Positions 8,336-17,634 of a DNA stretch of 64,000 bases are shown here, piece by piece. The DNA is taken from positions 124,001 through 188,000 of the forward strand of contig CACZGH010000007.1 in the NCBI GenBank assembly GCA_902780635.1, written 5' to 3'. The DNA comes from an uncultured Prevotellaceae bacterium. GTDB taxonomy: Bacteria; Bacteroidota; Bacteroidia; Bacteroidales; Bacteroidaceae. Both the position numbers and the translations under genes were made by a program. Under the pieces are notes generated by a model, which made no database searches, was not told the origin of the DNA, and saw only the letters and a list, made by a program, of their open reading frames with translations. The stretch's first letter is position 1. The number at the start of each line of letters is the position of its first letter.

Positions 8336-9958
8336 ATGGCAAAGTTTGATAAGTCAGTTTTAGAGAAGTACGGTATCAGCGGTACTACTGAGGTGGTTTA
8401 CAATCCTTCTTACGAGTTGCTCTTCGAAGAGGAGATGAGAAAAGACCTCACAGGTTATGACAAAGGCCAGCTCACCGAGCTTGACGCAGTGAATGTGATG
8501 ACAGGTATTTACACCGGCCGTTCACCTAAAGACAAATTCATCGTGATGGATGAGAACTCCAAAGACACCGTGTGGTGGACAAGCGATGAGTATAAGAATG
8601 ACAACCATCCCGCCAGTATGGAGACCTGGAATGCCGTTCTGAAACTTGCCAAGGATGAGCTCTCCAATAAGAAACTCTATGTGGTAGATGGTTTCTGCGG
8701 TGCCAACAAAGACACCCGCATGAAGGTGCGCTTCATCATGGAGGTGGCATGGCAGGCTCATTTCGTGACCAATATGTTCATCCGTCCCGTCAATGAGGAA
8801 GAACTGGATCAGGAACCCGACTTCGTGGTGTTCAACGCTTCTAAGGCCAAGGTAACAAACTACAAAGAGCTGGGCCTCAACTCAGAGACAGCCGTAGTGT
8901 TCAACGTGACCAGCCGCGAGCAGGTGATTCTCAACACCTGGTATGGTGGTGAGATGAAGAAGGGACTCTTCTCCATGATGAACTACTACCTCCCGCTGAA
9001 GGGCATTGCCGCCATGCACTGCTCTGCCAACACTGACTTGAACGGTGAGAACACCGCCATCTTCTTCGGACTCTCCGGCACAGGAAAGACCACATTGTCC
9101 ACCGATCCGAAACGTCTGCTCATTGGCGACGACGAGCACGGATGGGATGACAATGGTGTGTTCAACTTCGAGGGTGGCTGCTATGCCAAGGTGATCAATC
9201 TCGACAAAGAGAGCGAGCCCGACATCTACAATGCTATCCGCCGCAACGCACTGCTTGAGAATGTGACCGTAGACGCTGAAGGCAAGATCGACTTCGCCGA
9301 CAAGAGCGTGACAGAGAACACCCGCGTGAGCTATCCTATAGAGCACATTGAGAAGATCGTGAAGAATGTCAGCCCCATCAGCGCTGGCCCAGCTGCCAAG
9401 CAGGTGATCTTCCTCTCCGCCGACGCCTTCGGTGTGCTGCCTCCAGTGAGCATCCTTACTCCGGAGCAGACCAAGTATTACTTCCTCTCTGGTTTCACTG
9501 CTAAATTAGCCGGTACAGAGCGTGGCATCACAGAGCCCACACCCACTTTCTCTGCTTGCTTCGGTCAGGCCTTCCTCGAGCTGCATCCCACCAAGTATGC
9601 TGAGGAACTGGTGAAGAGAATGGAAGCCAACGGTGCCAAGGCATACCTTGTCAACACTGGCTGGAACGGTACTGGCAAACGTATCTCCATCAAAGATACA
9701 CGTGGCATCATCGACGCCATCCTCGACGGCAGCATCAACACTGCTCCTACGAAAAAGATTCCTTACTTCGACTTCGAGGTGCCCACAGCACTTCCTGGCG
9801 TAGACCCCGCCATTCTCGACCCACGTGACACATACGCAGATGCCAGCATCTGGGAGGAGAAAGCTAAGGACCTCGCCGCACGCTTCATCAAGAACTTTGT
9901 GAAGTATGAGGGCAATGAGGCAGGTAAGGCTCTTGTGGCCGCCGGTCCGAAACTCTAA
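8336..9958 (+). CDS. pckA: Phosphoenolpyruvate carboxykinase (ATP)
   Basis: This enzyme interconverts oxaloacetate + ATP and phosphoenolpyruvate + CO2 + ADP. In succinate-producing Bacteroidales it usually runs in the carboxylating direction, feeding the fumarate/succinate branch of fermentation. The 540-residue length is standard. Visible are the P-loop [11 protein letters not shown] (about residue 245), the metal-site segment [29 protein letters not shown], the N-terminal substrate-loop motif [15 protein letters not shown] and C-terminal [13 protein letters not shown]. It is a solitary gene with its own promoter and a long hairpin after the stop codon. No anomaly was seen in active-site motifs. 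Confidence 0.98.
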   Translation: MAKFDKSVLEKYGISGTTEVVYNPSYELLFEEEMRKDLTGYDKGQLTELDAVNVMTGIYTGRSPKDKFIVMDENSKDTVWWTSDEYKNDNHPASMETWNAVLKLAKDELSNKKLYVVDGFCGANKDTRMKVRFIMEVAWQAHFVTNMFIRPVNEEELDQEPDFVVFNASKAKVTNYKELGLNSETAVVFNVTSREQVILNTWYGGEMKKGLFSMMNYYLPLKGIAAMHCSANTDLNGENTAIFFGLSGTGKTTLSTDPKRLLIGDDEHGWDDNGVFNFEGGCYAKVINLDKESEPDIYNAIRRNALLENVTVDAEGKIDFADKSVTENTRVSYPIEHIEKIVKNVSPISAGPAAKQVIFLSADAFGVLPPVSILTPEQTKYYFLSGFTAKLAGTERGITEPTPTFSACFGQAFLELHPTKYAEELVKRMEANGAKAYLVNTGWNGTGKRISIKDTRGIIDAILDGSINTAPTKKIPYFDFEVPTALPGVDPAILDPRDTYADASIWEEKAKDLAARFIKNFVKYEGNEAGKALVAAGPKL

Positions 9959-9970
9959 TTCATCCATATC

Positions 9971-10015
9971 AACACGACAGCAGCCAGGCAAAAAATGCCT
10001 GGCTGCTGTCGTGTT
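9971..10015. terminator. 20-bp perfect hairpin after pckA
   Basis: A perfect 20-bp stem (9971-9990 with 9996-10015) closes on an AAAAA loop. No U-tract follows directly. It may act as a terminator or as an mRNA 3'-end stabiliser, and it also faces the minus-strand mini-gene. Confidence 0.7.
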
Positions 10016-10072
10016 AAGCGATATTAGCTTTTGGCTTTTTCCTATTCGATTTTTACATGAAAAACGAACAGC

Positions 10073-10111
10073 AAAAAAAAGAGGACGACATGAATCACTC
10101 ATACCGGCCTC
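10073..10111 (-). terminator. Terminator of minus-strand mini-gene
   Basis: Read on the minus strand, GAGGCCGGTATGA pairs with TCATGTCGTCCTC (one mismatch, two G-U pairs, loop of five), followed by eight or more T. This is a classical intrinsic terminator, placed 12 bp after the micro-ORF. Confidence 0.8.
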
Positions 10112-10122
10112 CTGAAAACAAT

Positions 10123-10218
10123 TCAACGAATGTTGGTCTTAACTAAAGCAATGATACTCAGTATAGTCGTAATAACGACCATGACCAACATCATCGTTGT
10201 CTCAAAATCTAATAACAT
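10123..10218 (-). CDS. 31-residue putative single-pass membrane micropeptide
   Basis: The ORF encodes 31 residues: a short acidic head (MLLDFETT), one hydrophobic segment (about 9-26, MMLVMVVITTILSIIALV) and a basic tail ending KTNIR. This charge arrangement suits a one-pass inner-membrane peptide. It lies between a consensus minus-strand promoter and an intrinsic terminator, with an AAGG stretch about 10 nt before the ATG. An FNR-like palindrome lies upstream of the promoter. I recognise no family. The main alternative is that the transcript is an sRNA and the ORF incidental, but codons fit a membrane helix well. It is too short for normal gene callers. Confidence 0.6.
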   Translation of the reverse strand: MLLDFETTMMLVMVVITTILSIIALVKTNIR

Positions 10219-10284
10219 AATCTTTACCTTAAATCTATCAAACTACTAACCTAATGAAAAAACTGTATTCTCACGAACACGATG

Positions 10285-10316
10285 CAAAGTTAGTGGATTG
10301 TTTGCGCACACACAAA
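10285..10316 (-). promoter_or_regulatory. Consensus promoter of minus-strand mini-gene
   Basis: On the minus strand TTTG (10316-10313), exactly 20 bp, then TAACTTTG (10292-10285). This is a full match to the Bacteroidetes consensus. Transcription would start near 10281, giving a leader of about 63 nt. Confidence 0.8.
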
Positions 10317-10352
10317 CGTTTTCTCTACATTTTTATGCAATCAGCCTTTTTT

Positions 10353-10366
10353 TTGATATAAGTCAA
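10353..10366. promoter_or_regulatory. FNR/CRP-like palindrome
   Basis: TTGATATAAGTCAA differs by one base from the FNR consensus TTGAT-N4-ATCAA. Its centre (10359.5) is 71 bp from the centre of the mini-gene -7 box, the same distance as at the 62.4-kb locus. Confidence 0.6.
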
Positions 10367-10699
10367 TGGGGTATTTTATGAAGTGCTGCTCATTTTCACA
10401 TCGGGTCATTCTTTATGAGGAATAATCAGTGCAAATGTCTGAACTCCTCAACTCCTGAACTCCTCACAAAAGTGTTTCTGATGTCATAACCTCCTAAAAA
10501 CTCTAAACAGAACTTAAAAAATACCCTAATAAACAATAATTTACATAATAAAAAAGCGAAAACACGTTATATTTGCGGAATTCTGAGTAAATTTGCAACC
10601 AAAAATTGTGAGTGCAGTCCGCAGATTCCACTTGAATGACCTAATTCTTACAGGTGGGATATTGGGGATTGTGCCCGTCATTTCAATCAATAGAACTCA
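10367..10699 (+). promoter_or_regulatory. Non-coding region with candidate DUF6242 promoter boxes
   Basis: No credible gene was seen in these 333 bases. Two overlapping candidate -7 boxes, TATATTTG (10568-10575) and TAAATTTG (10588-10595), precede the DUF6242 gene by 105-125 bp. A short run of near-identical CTCCTGAACTCCTCA-like words lies around 10440-10466. Confidence 0.45.
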
Positions 10700-12115
10700 A
10701 TGAGAAGGATTTTATTACCTTTCGCTGTTTGTCTGTCTGTTATCCTCATGTTTGCCTCATGTCTGAAGGACGATGAGGAAGAGACGGTCTATTCTGACGA
10801 TGCTGCTATCATTTCTTTTACTCTAAGTGACCTCAAAAGGTCTTTGACCACCACTGCCAAGAATGGTTCAGACAGTGTGTATCAAGTGAAAGTGACCGGA
10901 AGCAGCTATAAGATGTACATCGATCAGATCCGTCATCTGATATACAATGTCGACTCTCTGCCCTACGGCACGGATGTGTCGAAAGTGCTTTGCACGGTGT
11001 CGAGCAAAAATTCTGGTCTGATTGTCATACAGAATATCAACAGCGACACACTGAAATATTACAATAGCTCCGACTCCATCGACTTCACTCAGCCGCGGAA
11101 ATTTATCGCATATTCCGTCGACGGCTCTTCACATCAGGAGTATGAGGTGAGGCTGAATGTTCACTATGAGCGCAACGACCAGTTTGTGTGGAACAGTGCC
11201 GACATCTCGCTACCTGATGGTATTCAGGGTATGAAAGCCCTCCCATGTAATGGGCGGGTATATGTCTTTGCCTCAGACGGCAGCCAGACAAATGTCTACT
11301 ATTGCGAGGAGGATAGCCATGACGGATGGAAACAGGCTGAGCCAGCGTTCAGCACTTCTTTGCCCGACTATTCCTACCAGAACGTGGTGGAGTGCAACCA
11401 GCATTTCTATACGTATGCCAATGGTAGAATATTGAAGTCAGACGATGGAAGTACATGGGTGGAGACATCGAAAGCCACACTGCTGCGCTTGGTAGCCGCC
11501 AGCAACAATTCGCTCTATGCGTTGAGCCACGCAGGGATGTTGGTCTCCTCTGCCGACGAAGGTGCTACTTGGAATGTAGAGGCACTCGATGAATCGCCCA
11601 GCTTGCTGCCCATTCAGGATATCTCCTACTGCTGTCTGCCCTCAAGGGTGAACGACGCTACGGAATACATCGTACTGGCCGGCAACCGTACATTGACCAA
11701 CTATTTTAATGACCGCTATGCGATGGTGTGGAGCAAGGTGGCAGAGTATTCGGAAGGAAGCCGCAACGACAGTTGGATGTATATCAGCGCTTGCGATGTC
11801 GACTCTGTGGCGCTGCCTCGTCTGTCCAACCTCACCCTGGCTTCTTACAACGGCAACATGATCGCACTGGGAGGTTCTGGCATCGGTGCTTGCGACCGCG
11901 CCGCATTCAGTCAGCTCTATTACAGCCAAGACGGTGGTGTCTATTGGCGAAATGATAAGAATTACAAGTTGCCAAAGGATTTTGAGGGTCAGGACGCCTT
12001 TGCCTTGACGGTAGACAGTAAAGGCCGCATATGGATTATCACAGGCAAAAAGGTATGGAAAGGCTATTACCCCGATGCCGTGTGGGAGAAGAGCCAGAAA
12101 TCATTTACAGAGTAG
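10700..12115 (+). CDS. DUF6242 family lipoprotein
   Basis: This 471-residue surface or periplasmic lipoprotein has a signal ending in FASC (Cys21) followed by an acidic KDDEEE tract, a context that often marks surface-exported lipoproteins in Bacteroidetes. The N-terminal about 160 residues form a cadherin/Ig-like module (AIISFTLSDLKRS to SHQEYEVRLNVHY). The rest looks like a beta-propeller, with repeated W/Y-containing blades resembling sialidase or kelch repeats (for example LKSDDGSTWVETS, VSSADEGATWNVE, YYSQDGGVYWRND). It stands immediately upstream of DUF6089-uppS-bamA, and the link to outer-membrane assembly is positional only. Function is unknown. Confidence 0.85.
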   Translation: MRRILLPFAVCLSVILMFASCLKDDEEETVYSDDAAIISFTLSDLKRSLTTTAKNGSDSVYQVKVTGSSYKMYIDQIRHLIYNVDSLPYGTDVSKVLCTVSSKNSGLIVIQNINSDTLKYYNSSDSIDFTQPRKFIAYSVDGSSHQEYEVRLNVHYERNDQFVWNSADISLPDGIQGMKALPCNGRVYVFASDGSQTNVYYCEEDSHDGWKQAEPAFSTSLPDYSYQNVVECNQHFYTYANGRILKSDDGSTWVETSKATLLRLVAASNNSLYALSHAGMLVSSADEGATWNVEALDESPSLLPIQDISYCCLPSRVNDATEYIVLAGNRTLTNYFNDRYAMVWSKVAEYSEGSRNDSWMYISACDVDSVALPRLSNLTLASYNGNMIALGGSGIGACDRAAFSQLYYSQDGGVYWRNDKNYKLPKDFEGQDAFALTVDSKGRIWIITGKKVWKGYYPDAVWEKSQKSFTE

Positions 12116-12143
12116 TCATCAGACCATTCATACATATCAGGAA

Positions 12144-12827
12144 ATGAGAAAAGCGCTTGTCGTCATCATGCTTATGTCGTCTGTCACGTTGTCGCGTGCA
12201 CAGGGCGACGTGGAGTATCTGATGGAGATAGGTGCCGGTCTGGGGCTAGTGTCTTACGAGGGAGACTACAATGGCAATATCACCAAGAACATGCAGCCGA
12301 TGGCTTCTATACTGCTTCGTCGCATCATCAATCCTTATCATGGATTTCGTGTGCGGGCAGGATTTGGCAAGCTCAAAGGATCATCGGCCGACGTGGAGAC
12401 CTATTATCCGGGGTTGCATGAGAATCCCTACACCTTTAGCCACACCATGGTCGATCTCTGCACCACCTACGAGTATAATTTCTGGCCTTATGGCACAGGT
12501 CGTGAATACCGTGGTGCCAAGAGACTCAGTCCGTTTGTGTATGGAGGCATCGACCTGGCATATGTGAAGGCCGGCTCAGACAATGTCTTTACTGGCGGAC
12601 TACCTATAGGTCTTGGTGTGAAATACAAACTGGCTGACCGACTCAACCTTGGTGTCGAGTGGGGGGTGCATTTCACCCTGAGCGACAAACTTGACGGGTC
12701 GCAAGACCCCTACGGCATCAAGAGCAGCGGCGCTTTTAAAAACACCGACTGCTACTCTGCCTTGCAGGTGACACTCACCTACAGTTTTATGGCCAAATGC
12801 AGAACATGTCATAACGAAGATGAATAA
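12144..12827 (+). CDS. DUF6089 family outer-membrane beta-barrel protein
   Basis: This 227-residue protein has a signal peptide (cleavage near SRAQ) and an alternating hydrophobic/aromatic pattern of an eight-stranded OmpA-like barrel. Typical pieces are [57 protein letters not shown] and a closing strand [13 protein letters not shown]. The start at MRKALV was preferred over an ORF extension that overlaps the preceding gene. The last 8 bases overlap uppS. In Bacteroidetes this family regularly lies next to uppS-bamA, suggesting a role in envelope assembly; the biochemical role is unknown. Confidence 0.82.
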   Translation: MRKALVVIMLMSSVTLSRAQGDVEYLMEIGAGLGLVSYEGDYNGNITKNMQPMASILLRRIINPYHGFRVRAGFGKLKGSSADVETYYPGLHENPYTFSHTMVDLCTTYEYNFWPYGTGREYRGAKRLSPFVYGGIDLAYVKAGSDNVFTGGLPIGLGVKYKLADRLNLGVEWGVHFTLSDKLDGSQDPYGIKSSGAFKNTDCYSALQVTLTYSFMAKCRTCHNEDE

Positions 12828-13560
12828 ACTGGATATGAACCGTATACCCCAGCACATCGCTATCATCATGGATGGCAACGGACGCTGGGCGCTGGAGCAG
12901 GGCAAACCCCGCAGCTTCGGCCATCAGGCTGGTGTCGACGCCGTGCGTCGCATCACCTCGGAATGCACACGCCTTGGTGTGAAGTTTCTCACCCTGTACA
13001 CTTTCTCAACAGAAAACTGGAACCGTCCTGTCGATGAGATTGCGTCATTGATGAGTCTGGTGCTCTCCTCTCTGGAGGATGAGATATTCATGAAAAACAA
13101 TGTGCGCTTCCGTGTCATCGGCGAGATAGAACGCCTGCCTAAAGACGTACAGGAGAAGTTGCAAGAAACCATGGACCATACAGCAGCCAACACCAACATG
13201 CAGATGGTGGTGGCATTGAGCTACTCGTCAAGATGGGAGATCACCCGTGCCACCCGCCAGATCGCGCAGGAGGTCAAGGAGGGGAAGACCGCCCTGGAGG
13301 ACATCAGCGAGGAGATGCTGTCACGCCACATGGTGACCAACTTCATGCCCGACCCCGACTTGCTGATCCGCACGGGTGCCGAAGTGCGTATCTCCAACTA
13401 TCTGTTGTGGCAGATCGCCTATTCCGAGTTGTATTTCTGCGACACCTACTGGCCCGACTTCATGGAGGCCGACCTGCATGAAGCCATCGCATGCTATCAG
13501 AGCCGTCAGCGCAGATTTGGCAAGACGGAGGCCCAGGTGGAGCCCGACGCCACGGAATAA
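12820..13560 (+). CDS. uppS: Undecaprenyl diphosphate synthase
   Basis: This is a cis-prenyltransferase that extends farnesyl-PP with isopentenyl-PP to C55 undecaprenyl-PP, the carrier for peptidoglycan, O-antigen and other envelope sugars. The 246-residue length is normal. The family signatures are clear: [10 protein letters not shown] (catalytic Asp), [44 protein letters not shown] and [14 protein letters not shown]. An alternative start is MNRIPQ (12835); I kept the ATG that overlaps DUF6089 by 8 bp, which suggests translational coupling. It is a soluble, membrane-associated enzyme. Confidence 0.97.
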   Translation: MNKLDMNRIPQHIAIIMDGNGRWALEQGKPRSFGHQAGVDAVRRITSECTRLGVKFLTLYTFSTENWNRPVDEIASLMSLVLSSLEDEIFMKNNVRFRVIGEIERLPKDVQEKLQETMDHTAANTNMQMVVALSYSSRWEITRATRQIAQEVKEGKTALEDISEEMLSRHMVTNFMPDPDLLIRTGAEVRISNYLLWQIAYSELYFCDTYWPDFMEADLHEAIACYQSRQRRFGKTEAQVEPDATE

Positions 13561-13640
13561 ACGGGGCATCCATGAATCCGGAAAGTCCGGAATCTCCGGT
13601 TAATCCGGCTCTTAAATCGACAATAAAAAATTATAATGTA

Positions 13641-16259
13641 ATGATCAATATAAGGAAAATCCTTACACTGTTGGCAGTCATCACTTGTGCTTGGAGCATT
13701 CAGGCTCAGGAGATCATTGTCAATCCTGATATCTCCTACGCAGGCATTCCCCGTTCATTGACGGTGGGAGGCATCGCCGTCTCAGGTGTGGATGGTTATG
13801 AGGACTTCATGCTGACCGGCATCTCTGGTTTGACAGTAGGTCAGACCATCACCGTTCCGGGCAACGAGGTGACCGATGCGGTGAAAAGATACTGGCGCCA
13901 TGGTTTGTTCTCTTCTGTTGCCATCTCCGCCGACTCCATTGTGGGCGACCAGATTTACCTTCACATTCATCTCAGTGTGCGTCCTCGTGTCTCCACCATC
14001 AATTATATCGGCCTGAAGAAGTCGGAGCGGGATGACATGGAGGCAAAACTGGGCATCATCAAAGGTGGTCAGCTCACACCTAATATCATCGACCGTGCCA
14101 AGATCCTGGCCAAGAAATATTTTGATGACAAGGGTTACAAGAACGCCGAAGTCAATATCCGCCAGCGTGATGATGTGGCTAACAAGAATCAGGTGATCCT
14201 CGACGTGGAAGTGGACAAGAAAGAGAAGATGAGGGTACATGAGATCATCATCGACGGCAATGAGATGCTCTCCGACCAAAAGATCAAAGGTCGCTTGTTC
14301 ACCAAAGGTGCCTTTGCCAAGACCCATGAGGCCGGCAAACTCTCCACCTTTTTCAAGTCAAAGAAATTCACTCCTGAGCGTTGGAAAGAGGACAAGCAGA
14401 AGTTGATAGAAAAATACAACGAGTATGGCTATCGCGACGCAACTATCCTGGAGGACAGTGTATGGAATTTCGACGAGAAACATGTCAATGTATATGTCAA
14501 GGTCGATGAGGGTAAGAAGTACTATCTGCGCAATATCAACTGGGTGGGAAATACCGTCTACTCTACTGACTATCTGAGCAATGTGCTCGGCATGAAAAAA
14601 GGCGATGTTTACAACCAGAAACTGATGAACAAGCGCCTCTCTGAAGATGACGACGCCGTGGGTAACAACTACTGGAACAATGGTTACCTCTTTTATAACC
14701 TGCAACCCACCGAAGTGAATATCGTGGGCGACTCCATCGACCTCGAGATGCGTATCGTAGAAGGCCAGCAGGCACATATCAACCATGTACGCATCAACGG
14801 TAACAACCGTCTCTATGAGAATGTGGTGAGACGCGAGTTGCGTACCAAGCCCGGCGACCTCTTCTCTAAAGACGCCCTGATGCGCTCTGCACGTGAGTTG
14901 GCCTCAATGGGACACTTCGACCCAGAAAAGATTGACCCGAAGGTGGAACCCAACTACGAAGATGGCTCTGTAGACATCAATTACAACCTGGAACAGAAGT
15001 CTAACGACCAGATTGAGTTCTCACTAGGTTGGGGACAGACGGGTGTCATCGGACGTGTGGGTCTGAAACTCAACAACTTCTCCATGCGCAATCTGTTCAA
15101 CAAGAATAAAGAGCATCGTGGCATCATGCCTATCGGCGACGGAGAGGTGCTCTCTATAGGAGCACAGACCAACGGTAGCTACTATCAGTCATACAATGCC
15201 TCCTATTCCACCAACTGGTTTGGCGGCAAGCGACCCATCCAGTTCAGCGCCGGTGTCTACTATTCCAAACAGACAGACATTTCCAGCACTTACTATAATT
15301 CTGCCTATCGCTACAGTTATTACAACTATCTTTATGGCGGCTATGGCAGCAATTACTACACCAATTATGAGAGCTACTACGACCCCGACAAATATGTCAA
15401 GCTGATAGGTGCCTCCATTGGATGGGGTAAGCGTCTGCGCTGGCCCGACGACTATTTCACATTGTCGCTCTCACTGGCCTATACACGCTATATGCTGAAA
15501 AACTGGAGCTCCTTCCTTGTCACCACTGGTAACTCCAACAACCTCAACCTGAACATCTCGCTCAGCCGAGTCTCTACTGACAACCAGTTGTTCCCACGTA
15601 CAGGTTCGGAGTTCACCGCCTCTCTCTCTGTCACACCTCCATGGTCGAAATGGGAGAACAAAGACTTCAAGAATCTTGCCACCGACTGGCGCTCTGCCAC
15701 CTACACCGAAGAACAGCAGGAGAAATACCGCTGGGTGGAGTACCACAAGTGGAAGTTCAAGTCGAAGACCTATACCGCGCTGACAGGAGGCACCAAGTGT
15801 CTGGTACTGATGACACGTGTCGAGTTGGGCTTGCTCGGATATTATAATAGGTATAAGAAATCACCGTTTGAGACCTATTATATGGGTGGTGACGGTATGA
15901 GTGGCTACTCCACAGGCTATGCTGAGGAGACCATCGGTCTGCGTGGTTATGAGAATGGTTCACTCACTCCTAATGGTGCCGCTGGCTATGCCTACGACCG
16001 TCTGTCACTGGAGCTTCGCTATCCATTCCTTTTAGGCAACACCACCATCTATGGCCTCACCTTCCTCGAGGCAGGTAATGCCTGGACCGACACACGCGAT
16101 TTCAACCCATTCGACATGAAACGCTCTGCCGGTGTAGGTGTGCGTATCTTCCTCCCGATGGTGGGTCTGATGGGTATCGACTGGGCATACGGCTTCGACA
16201 AAGTATACGGCTCCAAAGGTGGCTCCAATTTCCACTTCATTCTCGGACAGGAGTTCTAA
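13641..16259 (+). CDS. bamA: Outer membrane protein assembly factor BamA
   Basis: BamA is the central insertase for beta-barrel outer-membrane proteins. The 872-residue protein has a signal peptide (cleavage near IQAQ), a run of POTRA domains (about 40-440, e.g. VNYIGL-type and RINGNNRLYENVVRRELRT motifs) and a C-terminal Omp85 barrel ending GSKGGSNFHFILGQEF with a terminal Phe. An upstream ORF extension of 50 residues overlaps uppS and was rejected because the signal peptide begins at MINIRKIL. A Tyr-rich stretch around residues 550-581 has 14 tyrosines in 32 residues and probably forms an extracellular loop. uppS lies 80 bp upstream, and three OmpH/Skp chaperones follow. Confidence 0.97.
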   Translation: MINIRKILTLLAVITCAWSIQAQEIIVNPDISYAGIPRSLTVGGIAVSGVDGYEDFMLTGISGLTVGQTITVPGNEVTDAVKRYWRHGLFSSVAISADSIVGDQIYLHIHLSVRPRVSTINYIGLKKSERDDMEAKLGIIKGGQLTPNIIDRAKILAKKYFDDKGYKNAEVNIRQRDDVANKNQVILDVEVDKKEKMRVHEIIIDGNEMLSDQKIKGRLFTKGAFAKTHEAGKLSTFFKSKKFTPERWKEDKQKLIEKYNEYGYRDATILEDSVWNFDEKHVNVYVKVDEGKKYYLRNINWVGNTVYSTDYLSNVLGMKKGDVYNQKLMNKRLSEDDDAVGNNYWNNGYLFYNLQPTEVNIVGDSIDLEMRIVEGQQAHINHVRINGNNRLYENVVRRELRTKPGDLFSKDALMRSARELASMGHFDPEKIDPKVEPNYEDGSVDINYNLEQKSNDQIEFSLGWGQTGVIGRVGLKLNNFSMRNLFNKNKEHRGIMPIGDGEVLSIGAQTNGSYYQSYNASYSTNWFGGKRPIQFSAGVYYSKQTDISSTYYNSAYRYSYYNYLYGGYGSNYYTNYESYYDPDKYVKLIGASIGWGKRLRWPDDYFTLSLSLAYTRYMLKNWSSFLVTTGNSNNLNLNISLSRVSTDNQLFPRTGSEFTASLSVTPPWSKWENKDFKNLATDWRSATYTEEQQEKYRWVEYHKWKFKSKTYTALTGGTKCLVLMTRVELGLLGYYNRYKKSPFETYYMGGDGMSGYSTGYAEETIGLRGYENGSLTPNGAAGYAYDRLSLELRYPFLLGNTTIYGLTFLEAGNAWTDTRDFNPFDMKRSAGVGVRIFLPMVGLMGIDWAYGFDKVYGSKGGSNFHFILGQEF

Positions 16260-16387
16260 GCCACTGTTAGCGAATAAATATTAAAACGCCGCCTCTCATC
16301 GTTAAGAAAAGATAAATCCATTTGTCTGATTGAAACTGAGGGGCAGGTCAATCGTCTGAAAAATACGGAAGTAAAAACAGATATAAT

Positions 16388-16903
16388 ATGAAGAAAATTA
16401 TTTTAATGAGCCTGATGGCACTGGTGGCGCTGACGGCTGGTGCGCAGAAATTCGCACTTTTAGATATGGAATATATCCTGAAAAACATTCCCGCCTACGA
16501 GCGTGCCAATGAGCAGCTCAACCAGGTGTCGAAGAAGTGGCAGGCAGAGGTGGAGGCGCTCAACACAGAGGCAGCCACCATGTACAAGAACTATCAGAAC
16601 GAAGTGGTGTTCCTCTCCGAAGAGCAGAAAAAGCGTCGTCAGGAGGACATCATGGGCAAAGAGAAGGAAGCCAGCGAATTGCGCAAGAAATACTTCGGCC
16701 CAGAGGGCGAGTTGTTCAAGAAGCGTGAGAGTCTGATGTCACCGATTCAGGATGAGATATACAATGCAGTGAAGGATATCTCTGAACTACGTGGCTATTC
16801 GTTGGTTCTCGACCGCTCCAGCGATGGTGGTATCATCTTCGGTTCTCCAAAGATCGACATCAGCAACGAGGTGCTTGAGAAACTTGGCTATTCAGCCAAT
16901 TAG
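16388..16903 (+). CDS. OmpH/Skp family periplasmic chaperone (copy 1)
   Basis: Skp-type chaperones hold unfolded outer-membrane proteins in the periplasm as trimers with long helical tentacles. This 171-residue copy has a signal peptide (cleavage near AGAQ). A beta-strand start (FALLDMEYILKNIPAY) leads into a long charged coiled coil (about 40-120), and the closing strand segment is GYSLVLDRSSDGGIIFGSPKIDIS. It lies 128 bp after bamA and is the first of three tandem paralogues; sequence identity among them is modest outside the ends, so they are not recent copies. Confidence 0.92.
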   Translation: MKKIILMSLMALVALTAGAQKFALLDMEYILKNIPAYERANEQLNQVSKKWQAEVEALNTEAATMYKNYQNEVVFLSEEQKKRRQEDIMGKEKEASELRKKYFGPEGELFKKRESLMSPIQDEIYNAVKDISELRGYSLVLDRSSDGGIIFGSPKIDISNEVLEKLGYSAN

Positions 16904-17041
16904 GTTTTGAGTAGTTGACGAGTTATTTGACTCACAATGTAGAGACACAGCGCATAATTTATTAAATAATAATGCATTAATTGGAAAAAAATAAGTATTT
17001 TTGCAGCCAAAATTAAAAATAACATTAAACAATAGACAAAA

Positions 17042-17539
17042 ATGAAAAAATTATTCTTGATGTTGATGCTGTTGGCTCCTATGGCCACATTTGCACAGAA
17101 GTTCGGACACGTAGATACACAGGCTGTCATACAGTCTCTGCCAGAATTCAGCCGTGCAAACGGTGAGATTGAAGCCCTTGGCAAGCAGTATGAGAATGAC
17201 CTGAAGGCTTCTCAGGACGAGTTGCAGCGCAAGGCTGAGGAGTATGACAAGAACAAGAGCACCATGAATGCCACCAAGCAGCAGGAGACAGAGGCCAGTC
17301 TGCAGGAAATGTACACACGCATCCAGCAGCAGGCCGCCCAGAACCAGCAGGACTTCCAGAAGGCTCAGCAGGACAAGCTGCAGCCTATCTTCACCAAGGT
17401 ACGCCAGGCTATTGAGGCTGTAGGCAAGGCTGGTGGCTATGTTTATATCATGGAGGTAGGCAGTGTGTTGTATATCAACGACACGCTGAGCAAGGACATC
17501 ACCTCAGAGGTGAAGTCACAACTGGCCAAGATGAAATAA
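17042..17539 (+). CDS. OmpH/Skp family periplasmic chaperone (copy 2)
   Basis: This 165-residue Skp paralogue has a signal peptide (cleavage near TFAQ), the start strand KFGHVDTQAVIQSLPEF and a coiled coil very rich in Gln (QQETEASLQEMYTRIQQQAA and onwards, about 75-125). The end is GGYVYIMEVGSVLYINDTLSKDI. It has its own candidate -7 box, TATTTTTG (16996-17003), 39 bp before the start, so it can be transcribed apart from copy 1. A weak hairpin (AGGGCAG/CTGCCCT, 17561-17583) lies between it and copy 3. Confidence 0.92.
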   Translation: MKKLFLMLMLLAPMATFAQKFGHVDTQAVIQSLPEFSRANGEIEALGKQYENDLKASQDELQRKAEEYDKNKSTMNATKQQETEASLQEMYTRIQQQAAQNQQDFQKAQQDKLQPIFTKVRQAIEAVGKAGGYVYIMEVGSVLYINDTLSKDITSEVKSQLAKMK

Positions 17540-17634
17540 TCATCATGCTATCCTATTATGAGGGCAGGCCATGTGTCTGCCCTTGTTGGTAAATTGTTTG
17601 TCAGTAACGTAAGCGCAATAATTATTTGAACCCC

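Noticed and set aside
10130-10249. A 39-codon hydrophobic plus-strand ORF overlapping the micro-gene
   Set aside because: It has no promoter or terminator on its strand. Its hydrophobicity results from reading the complement of another membrane helix.
10254-10361. A 35-codon plus-strand ORF beginning MKKLYSHEHD
   Set aside because: It spans the minus-strand promoter and the FNR-like box and has no plus-strand promoter, so a real coding role is unlikely.
13491-13640. N-terminal extension of BamA overlapping uppS
   Set aside because: The signal peptide begins at 13641, and the extra residues are read from uppS codons and intergenic DNA.
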